DNA of 54,266 bases from a bacterium (GCA_030674455.1 JAUSGQ010000017.1:1-54266); one strand, 5' to 3'. Shown: positions 22,368 through 31,624, numbered from the stretch's first letter. Notes: generated by a model not told the origin, from the sequence alone. Numbers and translations are program-made.

Positions 22368-24088
22368 TACACATCGGCTTCTTTCTCTTTGTCCCCCACT
22401 GTTTTAGAAGCGGGCGCTGTCTCCTCTTCATCTCCAGCGAGTAGCATGGAACTCAAACCGTTTACTTCGGAGTAAGGAATTAGTTTGTTGAATGCTTTCA
22501 CCATGGCATCCTCGCGCATCGTGAGCATTCCCTGCCCGCGCGCCGCAGCCCACAGGCGCGACTCGACCGGGTTATCGAGAATGATGCGTTCAAGTTCGCC
22601 GGACATTTCCAAAACTTCGAATACCGCCATTCTGCCGCGCATGCCCGTGGGGCACGTCGGCGTCCGTACGGCTTCATACACTTTGTTCGGAATTTTGAAC
22701 CGGTACTTCTCGGGCAGAGATTCCATTTGCACTTCCATACTTTTTTTATCGCTCGGCGAGAGCGTGGCCTCTTTGCCGCCGTCCTCGCAGAGCGTGCGCA
22801 CGAGCCTTTGCGCCATTGAAAGAACGAGCACCGGCGGAATAAGATACGGTTCCACGCCCATGTCTATAAGACGCTGTATCGTTCCCACCGCGTCGTTCGT
22901 GTGTATTGTCGAGAGCACGAGGTGGCCAGTGAGCGCGGCCTGGAAAGCGAGCTTTGCCGTTTCGGCGTCGCGGATTTCGCCGACCATGATTATGTCGGGG
23001 TCCTGCCGGAGAGTCGTGCGCAAGCCTGTAGCGAAACTATAGCCAATCTCGGGACGCACCTGCGATTGCGTTACGCCCTCCACGAAATATTCTATCGGGT
23101 CTTCAAGCGAGAGGACATTTTTGTGTTCTCTGTCAATCTCGCTAAGCATCGAGTAGAGCGTCGTTGATTTTCCCGAACCAGTAGGGCCTGAAATGAGTAC
23201 AAGCCCGTGCGGCTTTTTTATCGCTCTGCGTATCAGTTCAAGATTGCGCGGCGTGAGGCCGATATGGTCGAGAGCGATAAATCCCTGGTCGCGGTCAAGA
23301 ATACGCAACACCACTTTCTCGCCGTAGTACGAAGGAAACGTGGAGACGCGGAAGTCTATCTGCCGCCCGTCGATGGAAGCGGAGAAACGGCCGTCCTGCG
23401 GTTTTCGCTGTTCGTCCAATCGGATGGAAGCGAGAACTTTGACGCGCGCGACGAGCGAACGCTGCGCTGAGGCCGGCAATATCACGCTCGTGTGCAGCTC
23501 GCCGTCGACTCGGTATCGGACGCGCACTCCCTTGGGGAGAGGCTCTATATGCACATCCGAAGCTTTTCCGTCGATCGCATAACGAAGAATAGTGGAAACA
23601 ATTTTTATAGTGGGTGCGTCTTCTTGTATATTGAGTTGCTCTGTCGAACTTTCATTCCCTTTTATCGACGGGTCTTCGAGGTCAAGAGATGTCGTCTCAT
23701 ATTGATTTTGTGCGGTTCGCGCCTTCTGCTCGCTTTCCAAATCGGAAATCGCACGGTCGACTTCGCCTCCCAATCCGCGGTACATCTTCATCACGCGCCC
23801 GAAATCTTCCTCGGACACCTGAAAAATCTTGAACGGCATTCCCGTATTGCGCGAGATAAAATTAAGCGCATCCACTCCGTTCAAATTATCGGGGTCGACC
23901 ATGCCGACTTCCAGAACTCCGTCTTCTACCGCGAGCGGCACTAGCTTGTAGTGTTCGGCAGATTCTTCGGGAATATGCCGCAAAACGTCGTACGCGACTT
24001 TTTTGTCTCCGAGGGTCCGTAGCGGCGCTTTTGTTTGCGCGTTAGCTGCGGAAATGGAGGCGTTATCCGCTTCTGCTATGTCTATCAT
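22367..24088 (-). CDS. pilB: Type IV pilus assembly ATPase PilB/GspE
   Basis: ASDVHIEPLPKGVRVRYRVDGELH, GPTGSGKSTTLYSMLSEID, SLEDPIEY, GEIRDAETAKLAFQAALTGHLVLSTIHTNDA. Confidence 0.97.
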   Translation of the reverse strand: MIDIAEADNASISAANAQTKAPLRTLGDKKVAYDVLRHIPEESAEHYKLVPLAVEDGVLEVGMVDPDNLNGVDALNFISRNTGMPFKIFQVSEEDFGRVMKMYRGLGGEVDRAISDLESEQKARTAQNQYETTSLDLEDPSIKGNESSTEQLNIQEDAPTIKIVSTILRYAIDGKASDVHIEPLPKGVRVRYRVDGELHTSVILPASAQRSLVARVKVLASIRLDEQRKPQDGRFSASIDGRQIDFRVSTFPSYYGEKVVLRILDRDQGFIALDHIGLTPRNLELIRRAIKKPHGLVLISGPTGSGKSTTLYSMLSEIDREHKNVLSLEDPIEYFVEGVTQSQVRPEIGYSFATGLRTTLRQDPDIIMVGEIRDAETAKLAFQAALTGHLVLSTIHTNDAVGTIQRLIDMGVEPYLIPPVLVLSMAQRLVRTLCEDGGKEATLSPSDKKSMEVQMESLPEKYRFKIPNKVYEAVRTPTCPTGMRGRMAVFEVLEMSGELERIILDNPVESRLWAAARGQGMLTMREDAMVKAFNKLIPYSEVNGLSSMLLAGDEEETAPASKTVGDKEKEADV

Positions 24089-24105
24089 AATAGCCTCCGA
24101 TTATT

Positions 24106-24480
24106 TCAATTCACCGGATTAAAAAGGGAACTCGATTTATCGGCCGTCACGGAAGAAGCCGCACCAGCCCGGACGGAAGCTGAAAGCGGAGCGAACGGGT
24201 CTGCACGTCCCACCGGCTCTTGCGTGATTTCGGTACTGAAATCCTGCAGTCCGCGGAAAACGTTGGAGGAAAATATCGTGCCGGAGAGATCGACCGACCG
24301 CAGTATGAGAAGCGTTTGGACGATGTCTTGGTCTTCGGCGCTCACGGCGCCGGTCGCGCCCTCGGTTCCAAGCACGGTGCTGGAAGAAGAGCTGCCTGAA
24401 AACCCGTACCATATGGCAACGGCGATAATGACGGCCGCAGCCGCCATGACGAGTTTGTTGTTTGAGAAAATATTCATCAT
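24106..24480 (-). CDS. Pilus-locus small membrane protein (PilP-position hypothetical)
   Basis: Single N-terminal TM; lies between PilO-like and pilB. Confidence 0.5.
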   Translation of the reverse strand: MMNIFSNNKLVMAAAAVIIAVAIWYGFSGSSSSSTVLGTEGATGAVSAEDQDIVQTLLILRSVDLSGTIFSSNVFRGLQDFSTEITQEPVGRADPFAPLSASVRAGAASSVTADKSSSLFNPVN

Positions 24481-24503
24481 ATGACTAAAGATGCAGGCAG
24501 CGA

Positions 24504-25115
24504 TTACCGCAGCCAGTACGTTCTAAGAGTAACATCGTACTTGTAGGAATATTCCGCTTGCCGAGAAGCCGTTCCGGCCTTGCCCGAGGCGCTCGCGGTA
24601 CTCGCGCTTTGCGCATCTGGAGAAATCGATAGGGAAACCATGTCGACTATGCGCAAGCTCGACTCAAGACTCTCCATGAATCTGATAAAATTCGAATACG
24701 TGCCGTGCGTGGAAAATTTCAGCGTCAGCGAATCATAATTCTGCTTTCCGGAACCCAGCGAACCTATTACTGTTTTCCCGGCATCCTCGCTCGCCGACCT
24801 GCTGATGACGACATTTTGTACTGCCATTCCGAATGTACCCGCCAAACGGTCAAGGTCGAGGATAAGGCGGACGTTGTCGACATGGTCTGGCAGAAGTTTG
24901 TGAAGCCGCGCCAAGTCTCCCTTGTCGAAAGCGTTGAATTTGGAGAGCAGAGTGTCTTGCAATGTCTTTAGCTCGCCGGCTTTTTGCAGCGCCTGGTTGC
25001 GCTCCTCTATCACCTGCTGGAGTTCCTGCGTCTTGCCGTATGTCGGTTCCGTATACATAAAGAACGCCGCACCCGCGAGCGCAAGACTGACTATGGAAAT
25101 AATAATTTTAATCAT
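24504..25115 (-). CDS. pilO: PilO-like protein
   Basis: N-terminal TM, coiled region ELQQVIEERNQALQKAGELKTLQ, LTLKFSTHGTYSNFIRFMESLESSLRIVDMVSLSI. Confidence 0.75.
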   Translation of the reverse strand: MIKIIISIVSLALAGAAFFMYTEPTYGKTQELQQVIEERNQALQKAGELKTLQDTLLSKFNAFDKGDLARLHKLLPDHVDNVRLILDLDRLAGTFGMAVQNVVISRSASEDAGKTVIGSLGSGKQNYDSLTLKFSTHGTYSNFIRFMESLESSLRIVDMVSLSISPDAQSASTASASGKAGTASRQAEYSYKYDVTLRTYWLR

Positions 25116-25118
25116 GGG

Positions 25119-25781
25119 TTATTGTTGCTGATTCGACGGCTGTGCCGGAGAAGATTGGGGCTGCGAAGGCGCGAGCGTAGGCGCGGCGTTATTTCCTGCC
25201 GCGACCTGCGAATAGCGTATGGATGGCGCATTCACGATACCGGAGAAACTGAAGCGGACGCCGTCGAGCTGCCGGTTGATATTGGAAAAAATGGGACTCG
25301 TAATAATGCCGACTTTGCTGAAATAGTCGGCTTGCAGAGCGATTGAATTCACGCTCTCCGCGATGCCGTCCATTTTTATGGTCATGCCATCTTCGTTTCC
25401 GGTCTCAAAATCAAGAGAGCGGAAAGACACCGTCTTCAAGGTATTCGCTTCCAGCATGTGGAAAAAGACAGAGGGCGCGATGTGACTGCCGAGGATTGTG
25501 TCCGCATCCCGCATCCTGTCATCGAGGCGAGAAAACTCCTCTATAAGCGCGGGGTCAAACTGCGCCTTGGCAATCTTCAGCTGATTGATTTTGCTCGCGC
25601 TGCTTTGATCTAAATATTGCTGATACAGAAAGACACCCGCCGCGAGAACTAGAGAAGCGACAAGAAGGACCACCGATACCAGTACGACAAGGTCGAGAAG
25701 AGAGCCCTCGCGTACGCGCTCAGCACTGGCCGGCTGCGAAACATCATGCGGTATGAAAGAATTTTTTATTCCTGTTTCCAT
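25119..25781 (-). CDS. pilN: PilN-like protein
   Basis: TM after a short cytoplasmic tail; position between pilM and pilO. Confidence 0.65.
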   Translation of the reverse strand: METGIKNSFIPHDVSQPASAERVREGSLLDLVVLVSVVLLVASLVLAAGVFLYQQYLDQSSASKINQLKIAKAQFDPALIEEFSRLDDRMRDADTILGSHIAPSVFFHMLEANTLKTVSFRSLDFETGNEDGMTIKMDGIAESVNSIALQADYFSKVGIITSPIFSNINRQLDGVRFSFSGIVNAPSIRYSQVAAGNNAAPTLAPSQPQSSPAQPSNQQQ

Positions 25782-25825
25782 GTTAGAGATTCTTAGCGAG
25801 TGTAACGAGCTTAGAAGCTCTTACA

Positions 25826-25921
25826 CCCAGCACCTTTAATGATAACTGCTCTGCGTACACAGAGAAGTTTCTTGGAAAATTCTTGATATGAATGGTCATA
25901 TTTTCGTAAAAGGTGCTGGGT
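25826..25921. repeat. CCCAGCACCTTT ... AAAGGTGCTGGG inverted repeat with long loop
   Basis: Same arms as 16720-16764 and 44423-44452. Confidence 0.8.
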
Positions 25922-25947
25922 AAAGCAAAATATATTCCCTTCGGTCG

Positions 25948-27099
25948 TTATTTTGACTTTAGATTCCTGAGCGCAAGACCGACTGCAACCGAAAACCCCG
26001 GGCCAATCTGCTGTAGAACGTCTCTAAGAAACGCGGGCGCCTCCGCATGGGAAAAAGGATTCGCAACTTCCACATCCGCATGCAGAGTCTGCTTGGCGTA
26101 CTCCGAGATGCCGGGGAGCGATGCCCCTCCGCCGGTTAAGAGAACATGCGATACGTTTTTGTTGTATCGCTGTCCGTAGCTTAATAATACTCTGTCAACC
26201 TCGGAAAACACACGAGTGAGTGTTGATAACAATGCTGTCTTGATTTTGTCGTTCTCGTCGGTACTGTATGCGCTTGAAACAACAAGTCCGATTTCCCTTT
26301 TCACACGTTCCGCTTTTTCAAATTCCCAGGTGAGCGAGCGGGCAAGCGTCTCCGTCATGTTCTGGCCGCCCGACGTCAAAAGGTGCGTGAGGCGGACAAC
26401 GCCGCGCTCTACGATATACATCTTCGTCGTGGCGGCTCCGAGGTCAACGACCAAAACGGGAGCCGAGCCATGCCCGAGTGAAGAGCGGGTCGCACTGAAA
26501 ATTTCTATTTCGTAGAAATTGACGGTAAGGCCGGTCGTCTCCGCCACATTCTGGTAATCTCGGAGAATGTCGTTGTGTATGGCGACGAGCAAAATTTCCT
26601 GCATTTTCGCGTGTACCGGTTTTGGCGCTTCAATCTGGTCAAACGCGCTCTCCATCTGTTCTTCATGAGGTATGGCAAACCAGTCAAGAGTAACTTCCGA
26701 AATGGGAAGCGGGATATATTTGCGCGCTTCTATCGGAACCATTCTTTTTAACGAATCTTTGTCCACTTTAGGCATTTCGAGCACCGAAACAAGGCTCGCT
26801 GAAAACGGAATGGAGAGCCCTCCGGTACGACCTGTAACATTCGCTTCGCGCATGAGGTCTGAAAGCGCTTCAGAAATTTTCTCCGGCGTGAGTTTTACGG
26901 CTTTTCCGATTGCGACGCCTCCATACGGCCCCAAGGAAATTTCTCCGTATGTCTCAAGCACCGCTGTCCCGCGCGATGCGCGCAATTGAACGACTTTCGC
27001 GGACGATGCGCCGATGTCTATTCCCAAAATACTTCCATCCGCTTTTCCGCCGAGCGCAGAGCTGAAGAATTTTGAGATATTGCCGAGGGAGAAAGACAT
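25948..27099 (-). CDS. pilM: Type IV pilus assembly protein PilM
   Basis: ILGIDIGASSAKVVQLRAS...VLVVDLGAATTKMYIVERGVVRLTHLLTSGGQNMTETLARSL...VLLTGGGASLPGI. Confidence 0.95.
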   Translation of the reverse strand: MSFSLGNISKFFSSALGGKADGSILGIDIGASSAKVVQLRASRGTAVLETYGEISLGPYGGVAIGKAVKLTPEKISEALSDLMREANVTGRTGGLSIPFSASLVSVLEMPKVDKDSLKRMVPIEARKYIPLPISEVTLDWFAIPHEEQMESAFDQIEAPKPVHAKMQEILLVAIHNDILRDYQNVAETTGLTVNFYEIEIFSATRSSLGHGSAPVLVVDLGAATTKMYIVERGVVRLTHLLTSGGQNMTETLARSLTWEFEKAERVKREIGLVVSSAYSTDENDKIKTALLSTLTRVFSEVDRVLLSYGQRYNKNVSHVLLTGGGASLPGISEYAKQTLHADVEVANPFSHAEAPAFLRDVLQQIGPGFSVAVGLALRNLKSK

Positions 27100-27102
27100 A
27101 AA

Positions 27103-27240
27103 CTAGTTAGTAGTTAGTAGTCTGTAGTTAGTAGTTCGTAGTTTTCCGAGGTGACTCCTTGGCATTTGCAAGGTGTCTCCTCGGAAATTCGCAACTGACC
27201 CCGAGGTGAGTCCTTGGCTTTTAAAGGTCTCTCCTCGGGA
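27103..27240. repeat. AGTTAGTAGT phrase repeats followed by two GAGGTGACTCCTTGG-type hairpins
   Basis: agttagtagttagtagtctgtagttagtagttcgtag; CCGAGGTGACTCCTTGGcatttgCAAGGTGTCTCCTCGG; CCGAGGTGAGTCCTTGGcttttaAAGGTCTCTCCTCGG. Confidence 0.8.
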
Positions 27241-27369
27241 ACCCACTCCGCAAGTGCCTGCAAAAGATGTCATATCTAGTACTATTTTCTACCGACTGTG
27301 CCATGAATTGTATCATGGAAAAACCGCACGCTTGGCGCGTGGATAAAAAGATTGCGTGTGGATTTGTCC

Positions 27370-27855
27370 TCAAATCTCACTTACCATTTTTTTGGCCGCG
27401 TCCTCATTAATCTTAGCTTGATACATTGTTCCCGCCTTTTCAAACGCCTCAAAAAGCGATTTAACGGGAAACTGCTTCAGAAATTCATTCGCTGCAAAAT
27501 CTTTCATCTGTATCCACTGGGCATCCTTCTTATTTCTCTCCCTCTTCTCAATATTAGGACCACGGTCTGTAAATAATATTTTTACATCATTGTCTATGGT
27601 TGCCATTCTGCATTCATTACCCTGAAACGAAATTGAGATTATCCTATTTAGATTCTCGGGAGTTATAGGTATTTTCCTACCAATTGCCTCTCTTCTAAAG
27701 TTCTCGAGTCCTGCATCATTTATTTCCGCACCTGTGGCTTCCGCCAGGGGATTTTCACCTGACACGCCCCTCAGACGCCTGTATCGGTCTTTCAATCCTC
27801 TATTTTTTTCTTCATCTTCCGGCGAAAGATGCGACTTGAGTTCTTCAGAAGCCAT
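27370..27855 (-). CDS. Hypothetical protein
   Basis: 161-aa ORF, no family recognised. Confidence 0.5.
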   Translation of the reverse strand: MASEELKSHLSPEDEEKNRGLKDRYRRLRGVSGENPLAEATGAEINDAGLENFRREAIGRKIPITPENLNRIISISFQGNECRMATIDNDVKILFTDRGPNIEKRERNKKDAQWIQMKDFAANEFLKQFPVKSLFEAFEKAGTMYQAKINEDAAKKMVSEI

Positions 27856-27930
27856 AGGATTAAATTGTTACGGATATGTGCCAAGAATAGCCCCCCCCCG
27901 CATCCTGTCAACGCAGCTAAGTGGATAACA

Positions 27931-27955
27931 AAATTGGACACCCGATGTCCAATTT
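27931..27955. repeat. REP-like palindrome upstream of RAYT
   Basis: AAATTGGACA-cccga-TGTCCAATTT. Confidence 0.9.
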
Positions 27956-27995
27956 CAGTTGGGGTCACTTATTTATCGAGCTTATCCACAGTTCC

Positions 27996-28020
27996 AAATT
28001 GGACACGCCGTGTCCAATTT
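27996..28020. repeat. REP-like palindrome immediately upstream of RAYT
   Basis: AAATTGGACACGCCGTGTCCAATTT. Confidence 0.9.
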
Positions 28021-28035
28021 GATATCGTTTGGTCT

Positions 28036-28683
28036 ATGGAACTGTTTCATCTTCTTAACCGCGGAGTAGAAAAACGAGTGGTTTTTCTTGACGATCATGA
28101 CCGCGCGCGATTTGTCCATGACCTATTCGCATTTAACAGCGAGTCTTTGTCCCTCAATTTTGAACAACCGGAGCGGCAACTGGAACAACGGCGTAGCCAC
28201 GGTCGCCTCGTTGATATCCATGCTTTTTGCTTGATGGGTAATCATTATCACCTGCTTGTATCAGAGTTGGTCGAGCGGGGCATATCGGTCTTTATGCAAA
28301 AACTCAACATGGGCTACGCAAAATATTTTAATGAACGGTACAAGAGAACGGGTGTTTTATGGCAGGGAACATTCAAGAAAATCCATGTGACGAACGATGC
28401 ACACTTCTTATATATTCCGTACTACATCCATCTCAACCCGCTCGATTTCACGATGCCGGAGTGGCGCGATGGAAAAGTCAAAGACGCGGCGCGAGCACTG
28501 GAACTTCTGCATGCGTACCGATGGAGTAGCCATCTGGATTACTTGGGCGAGAAGAATTTCCCGTCGATAATACGGAAAGATTTCCTATCCGACAATCTCG
28601 GAACGCGGAACGACTACGAAAAAGAAATCGCGAACATCATCTGCGACCCATCGCTGGCTGGCCAAAGCTCTCTTATAGAGTAA
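28036..28683 (+). mobile_element. IS200-like Y1 transposase, REP-associated (RAYT) type
   Basis: MELFHLLNRGVEKRVVFLDDHDRARFVHDL...IHAFCLMGNHYHLLVSE (HUH)...FMQKLNMGYAKYFNERYKRTGVLWQGTFK...YIPYYIHLNPL. ORF track opens at 27829 but ATG at 28036 is the natural start. Confidence 0.92.
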
Positions 28684-28696
28684 GTGAATCAGGCCT

Positions 28697-28721
28697 AAAT
28701 TGGACACGACGTGTCCAATTT
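28697..28721. repeat. REP-like palindrome immediately downstream of RAYT
   Basis: AAATTGGACACGACGTGTCCAATTT. Confidence 0.9.
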
Positions 28722-29082
28722 AAATAGCGTCTATCTTTGAGGCTAGGATGAAATCGTTTTCGGAAAGTCCTTTGATAGCGTGTGTTGAAAGTTCCACGAC
28801 TACCTTGCCATACGATATGTGTACGTCGGGATGATGACCTTCCTTTTCGGCAATCGGTGTGATTTTGTTCGCGAAATTCATCGCTTCCGCAAAATCGCTG
28901 AATTTAAATTGTTTGATAATCCATCTCCCGTCTTCGCCTATTGCCCAACCACCGCGCCCGTCCGAAGCCTCGCGCGAAGGAGGGTTAACTTGCTTCAATA
29001 ATTCTCTAACTTGCGGCATCGCGAGCGGCTTCGTGCCCGCTTCGCATGGAACGCAGTGCTTGTCTGTGAGTGCCATGGGCAA
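28720..29082 (-). CDS. 4a-hydroxytetrahydrobiopterin dehydratase (PCD/DCoH)
   Basis: IKQFKFSDFAEAMNFANKITPIAEKEGHHPDVHISYGKVVVELSTHAIKGLSENDFILASKID. Confidence 0.92.
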   Translation of the reverse strand: MPMALTDKHCVPCEAGTKPLAMPQVRELLKQVNPPSREASDGRGGWAIGEDGRWIIKQFKFSDFAEAMNFANKITPIAEKEGHHPDVHISYGKVVVELSTHAIKGLSENDFILASKIDAI

Positions 29083-29112
29083 GATTATAGCACTATACGC
29101 TATAGTGTGGGA

Positions 29113-29772
29113 GTGAAGTTACAAAAGCTTCGTGACATAATATTTTTTGCAATTGATATTGTGCTGCCGCGCAAGGAGAGGACTATTCGAGCCGAACGGA
29201 GAACCATTGAAGAGCTAGGGATAACTCCGCAGACGCATGACGCATGCGGAGTAAAAATAACTACGATTTTGGATTACAAAAATCCCGCCGTGGAGGATTG
29301 CATACGCGCTCTCAAATACGACGGCTCTTCCCGCTCCGCGGAAATTCTTGCGGAAGCGCTCGCGGATTACCTGCGCGAAGAAATTTCACAGGTGAAAAGT
29401 TTCTCTCCTCGAAAGATTTTGCTCGTGCCGATTCCCCTTTTCAAAACGCGCGAGCGCGAACGCGGATTCAATCAGATAGAAATCGTACTGAAGAAATTGC
29501 CTAAAGAATTTCTGGATGGGACGCTTTCGGCCTTTGCCCCGCGAGCGCTCGTGCGCATACGCGAGACAAAGCAACAAACAAAACTTTCGCGCGCGGAAAG
29601 ATTAAAAAATATGACAAAAGCATTCTCTGCGCCGAATACAGAGGCGGTACAAGATAAACACATTTTCCTAATAGACGACGTAACCACCACCGGAGCGACC
29701 TTAGCGGAAGCCGCTCGTCCGCTCCGAAAAACAGGAGCGGAAGTCACCGCGTTAGCCCTTGCGCGGGCATAG
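29113..29772 (+). CDS. ComF-family phosphoribosyltransferase
   Basis: ALKYDGSS...LVPIPLFKTRERERGFNQIEIVLK...IFLIDDVTTTGATLAEAARPLRKTGA; likely GTG start at 29113. Confidence 0.85.
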   Translation: MKLQKLRDIIFFAIDIVLPRKERTIRAERRTIEELGITPQTHDACGVKITTILDYKNPAVEDCIRALKYDGSSRSAEILAEALADYLREEISQVKSFSPRKILLVPIPLFKTRERERGFNQIEIVLKKLPKEFLDGTLSAFAPRALVRIRETKQQTKLSRAERLKNMTKAFSAPNTEAVQDKHIFLIDDVTTTGATLAEAARPLRKTGAEVTALALARA

Positions 29773-29781
29773 TGTGCGTTT

Positions 29782-29800
29782 ACACAAGTCTGACTTGTGT
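29782..29800. repeat. GTCTGAC-core palindrome with different arms
   Basis: ACACAAGTC-T-GACTTGTGT. Confidence 0.8.
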
Positions 29801-29859
29801 GGATTTGTGGAAATTAACTATGGGATAGCCAGGCTGAACCGTCGATTCGATAAGGACAT

Positions 29860-29894
29860 CTTGTCCGGGCGCGAACCTCGGTTCGCGCGACAAG
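29860..29894. repeat. Hairpin CTTGTC..GCGCGAACC-tc-GGTTCGCGC.GACAAG
   Basis: Direct reading. Confidence 0.7.
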
Positions 29895-29957
29895 GGAGGA
29901 ACCGACAGGCGTGGCTCCTCCTTTTTCTTTTCCAAAAATCGCTCAAATCAAAATCTA

Positions 29958-29995
29958 CATCCCAATACTTAGTTTTATAACTAAGTATTGGGATG
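29958..29995. terminator. Perfect hairpin between convergent comF-like and DUF4349-like genes; possible bidirectional terminator
   Basis: CATCCCAATACTTAGTT-ttat-AACTAAGTATTGGGATG. Confidence 0.5.
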
Positions 29996-30029
29996 ATTCG
30001 TCGAAGTTACTTCGTATTGCAAAAGATAT

Positions 30030-31016
30030 TTATACTAAAGCGCTTTTCTGCCGACGGCGCCAAAAGTGCGCCGCTATTGCTAGCGCTACAAAAATTGCCG
30101 GTATCCAATATCCCGGGAGATAGAGCTGTACTATTTCCCAAAGACTTATCCATTGCAAAGAGACTGTGCCGTCCACCGTCGCAACGTTGTCGAGAAGATT
30201 TTGGTCTTGCGTCTTAATTCCGTCAACATTCGCCTGGGCATATTTTATATTGTCGTCGGTGGCACTCAACTGTCCTTTGTACGACGCATTTTCATTCGCG
30301 AGCTGCGCATCGAGTACCGCCTTTTCATCTATGAGTTGGCCGATTGTTATGTCGTAGGGATTATTCGCCCTTCGGGTTGCAATTTCAGTTTCTTTTGCGG
30401 CGATTTGCGCATTAAACGAATTAACAGCGCTCGCGTGAGCCGAGACGAGTTTCTTCCGCGCCGCTTGCAGGTCTGCAAGATTTTTCTCGAACTGTTCTTG
30501 TGTCTGCTCTATATTTTGCTTTTGAGGCAAGAGATTTTGGGATTGTATGTTTATGGAAAGAAACTTCGGATTTACGAAGCTTTCTAGTTCCGTTCGAAAT
30601 TCCTCGAACTTAGATGCCGGTATTACAAAACTCACGGATCCATACTTCGGAGAACTTGATGTTTGGTCGATGCGTCCGGCAAATCCTCTGACTGTCGTTT
30701 CGACTCGGCGCGTGAGTTCTTGGACTTGGCGCGTGCGCATAGTGGCGCGATAGTCCGTCTTCAAAAACTCGCGGGTGTCGGTAGCGGGTACCTGCCCATA
30801 TTGCGGAGACGGATAAGGATAGTACCCTGCCGTTCCACCTCTCGACTCTGATGGCGCTATGGATTGACTCGAATCAGCGACACCATAGTTCCTAAAAATA
30901 TATTGGCTCGGATTTAAAGACATCACGAAAGTTATCAGCGCCAAAGCAATGAAGGCGAGCGTAAGCCATGGAATGCCGCGAGGGCTCGTAGGAAGTTTTG
31001 GGATTTTAATATCCAT
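30030..31016 (-). CDS. DUF4349-like membrane protein
   Basis: N-term TM, RQVQELTRRVETTVRGFAGRIDQTSSSPKYGSVSFVIPASKFEEF..., coiled coil, C-terminal TM YWIPAIFVALAIAAHFWRRR. Confidence 0.75.
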   Translation of the reverse strand: MDIKIPKLPTSPRGIPWLTLAFIALALITFVMSLNPSQYIFRNYGVADSSQSIAPSESRGGTAGYYPYPSPQYGQVPATDTREFLKTDYRATMRTRQVQELTRRVETTVRGFAGRIDQTSSSPKYGSVSFVIPASKFEEFRTELESFVNPKFLSINIQSQNLLPQKQNIEQTQEQFEKNLADLQAARKKLVSAHASAVNSFNAQIAAKETEIATRRANNPYDITIGQLIDEKAVLDAQLANENASYKGQLSATDDNIKYAQANVDGIKTQDQNLLDNVATVDGTVSLQWISLWEIVQLYLPGYWIPAIFVALAIAAHFWRRRQKSALV

Positions 31017-31114
31017 ATCAATAGTTATTAATAATAGTTATTAAATACTACCACGGGTAAAGTAATTCAATTCCATCGCGCCCCGTGGTATGGTGGAGCA
31101 CGAAGACTCAATAA

Positions 31115-31201
31115 GGAGAGGTGGCAGAGCGGTCGAATGCAGCATCCTGCTAAGATGCTGACCGGGAAACTGGTCCGAGGGTTCGAATCCCTCCCTCTCC
31201 G
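31115..31201 (+). tRNA. tRNA-Ser (GCT)
   Basis: GGAGAGG...gcatc-ctGCTaa-gatgc...long variable arm...GGTTCGAATCC...CCTCTCC-G. Confidence 0.95.
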
Positions 31202-31384
31202 CATAACAAAAAACACGCCCGAGAGGGCGATGTTTTTTATGCGGAGAGGAGAAATGTGCCTGCGCACATTTCGTGAGGGATTCGAAGACCGCAGCGATGT
31301 TTGGCCAGTAGGCCAAACCGCGAGGGGCGGCCTGCGACCGAGCGCGCGTCGGCGCGGCGAGAGTTGTAGGCGATTCCCTCCCTC
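31202..31384 (+). other. tRNA-Ser-associated element, copy 1 (terminator-like hairpin + ~144-nt structured conserved block)
   Basis: aaaaaacacGCCCgagaGGGCgatgtttttt then GCGGAGAGGAGAAATGTGCctgcGCACATTTC...TTTGGCCagtaGGCCAAACCGCGAGGGGCGGCC...GGCGATTCCCTCCCTC; close match to 34463-34611. Confidence 0.85.
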
Positions 31385-31420
31385 AAGACGGCAAGAAAAA
31401 TATTCCTGACCGAATCCCTT

Positions 31421-31624
31421 TTACCTCTTACATTCCAAAATATCACCGGGCTGGCACTCCAGTGCTTTGCAAATCGCCCCTAAGGTCGAGAGCCGGATTG
31501 CTTTTGCCTTTCCATTCTTCAATATAGAAATATTTGCCATCGTAATCCCGACTTTTTCGGCGAGCTCGGTGACGCTCATTTTTCTTTTTGCCAACATGAC
31601 GTCGATGTTAATGATGATTGCCAT
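31421..31624 (-). CDS. XRE-family HTH regulator
   Basis: MLAKRKMSVTELAEKVGITMANISILKNGKAKAIRLSTLGAICKALECQPGDIL. Confidence 0.9.
   Translation of the reverse strand: MAIIINIDVMLAKRKMSVTELAEKVGITMANISILKNGKAKAIRLSTLGAICKALECQPGDILECKR

Noticed and set aside
31041-31316. Minus-strand ORFs with EREGFEPSD / RGRDSNPRTSFPVS
   Set aside because: Antisense translation of tRNA-Ser plus the downstream element; a familiar spurious-ORF signature, not a protein.
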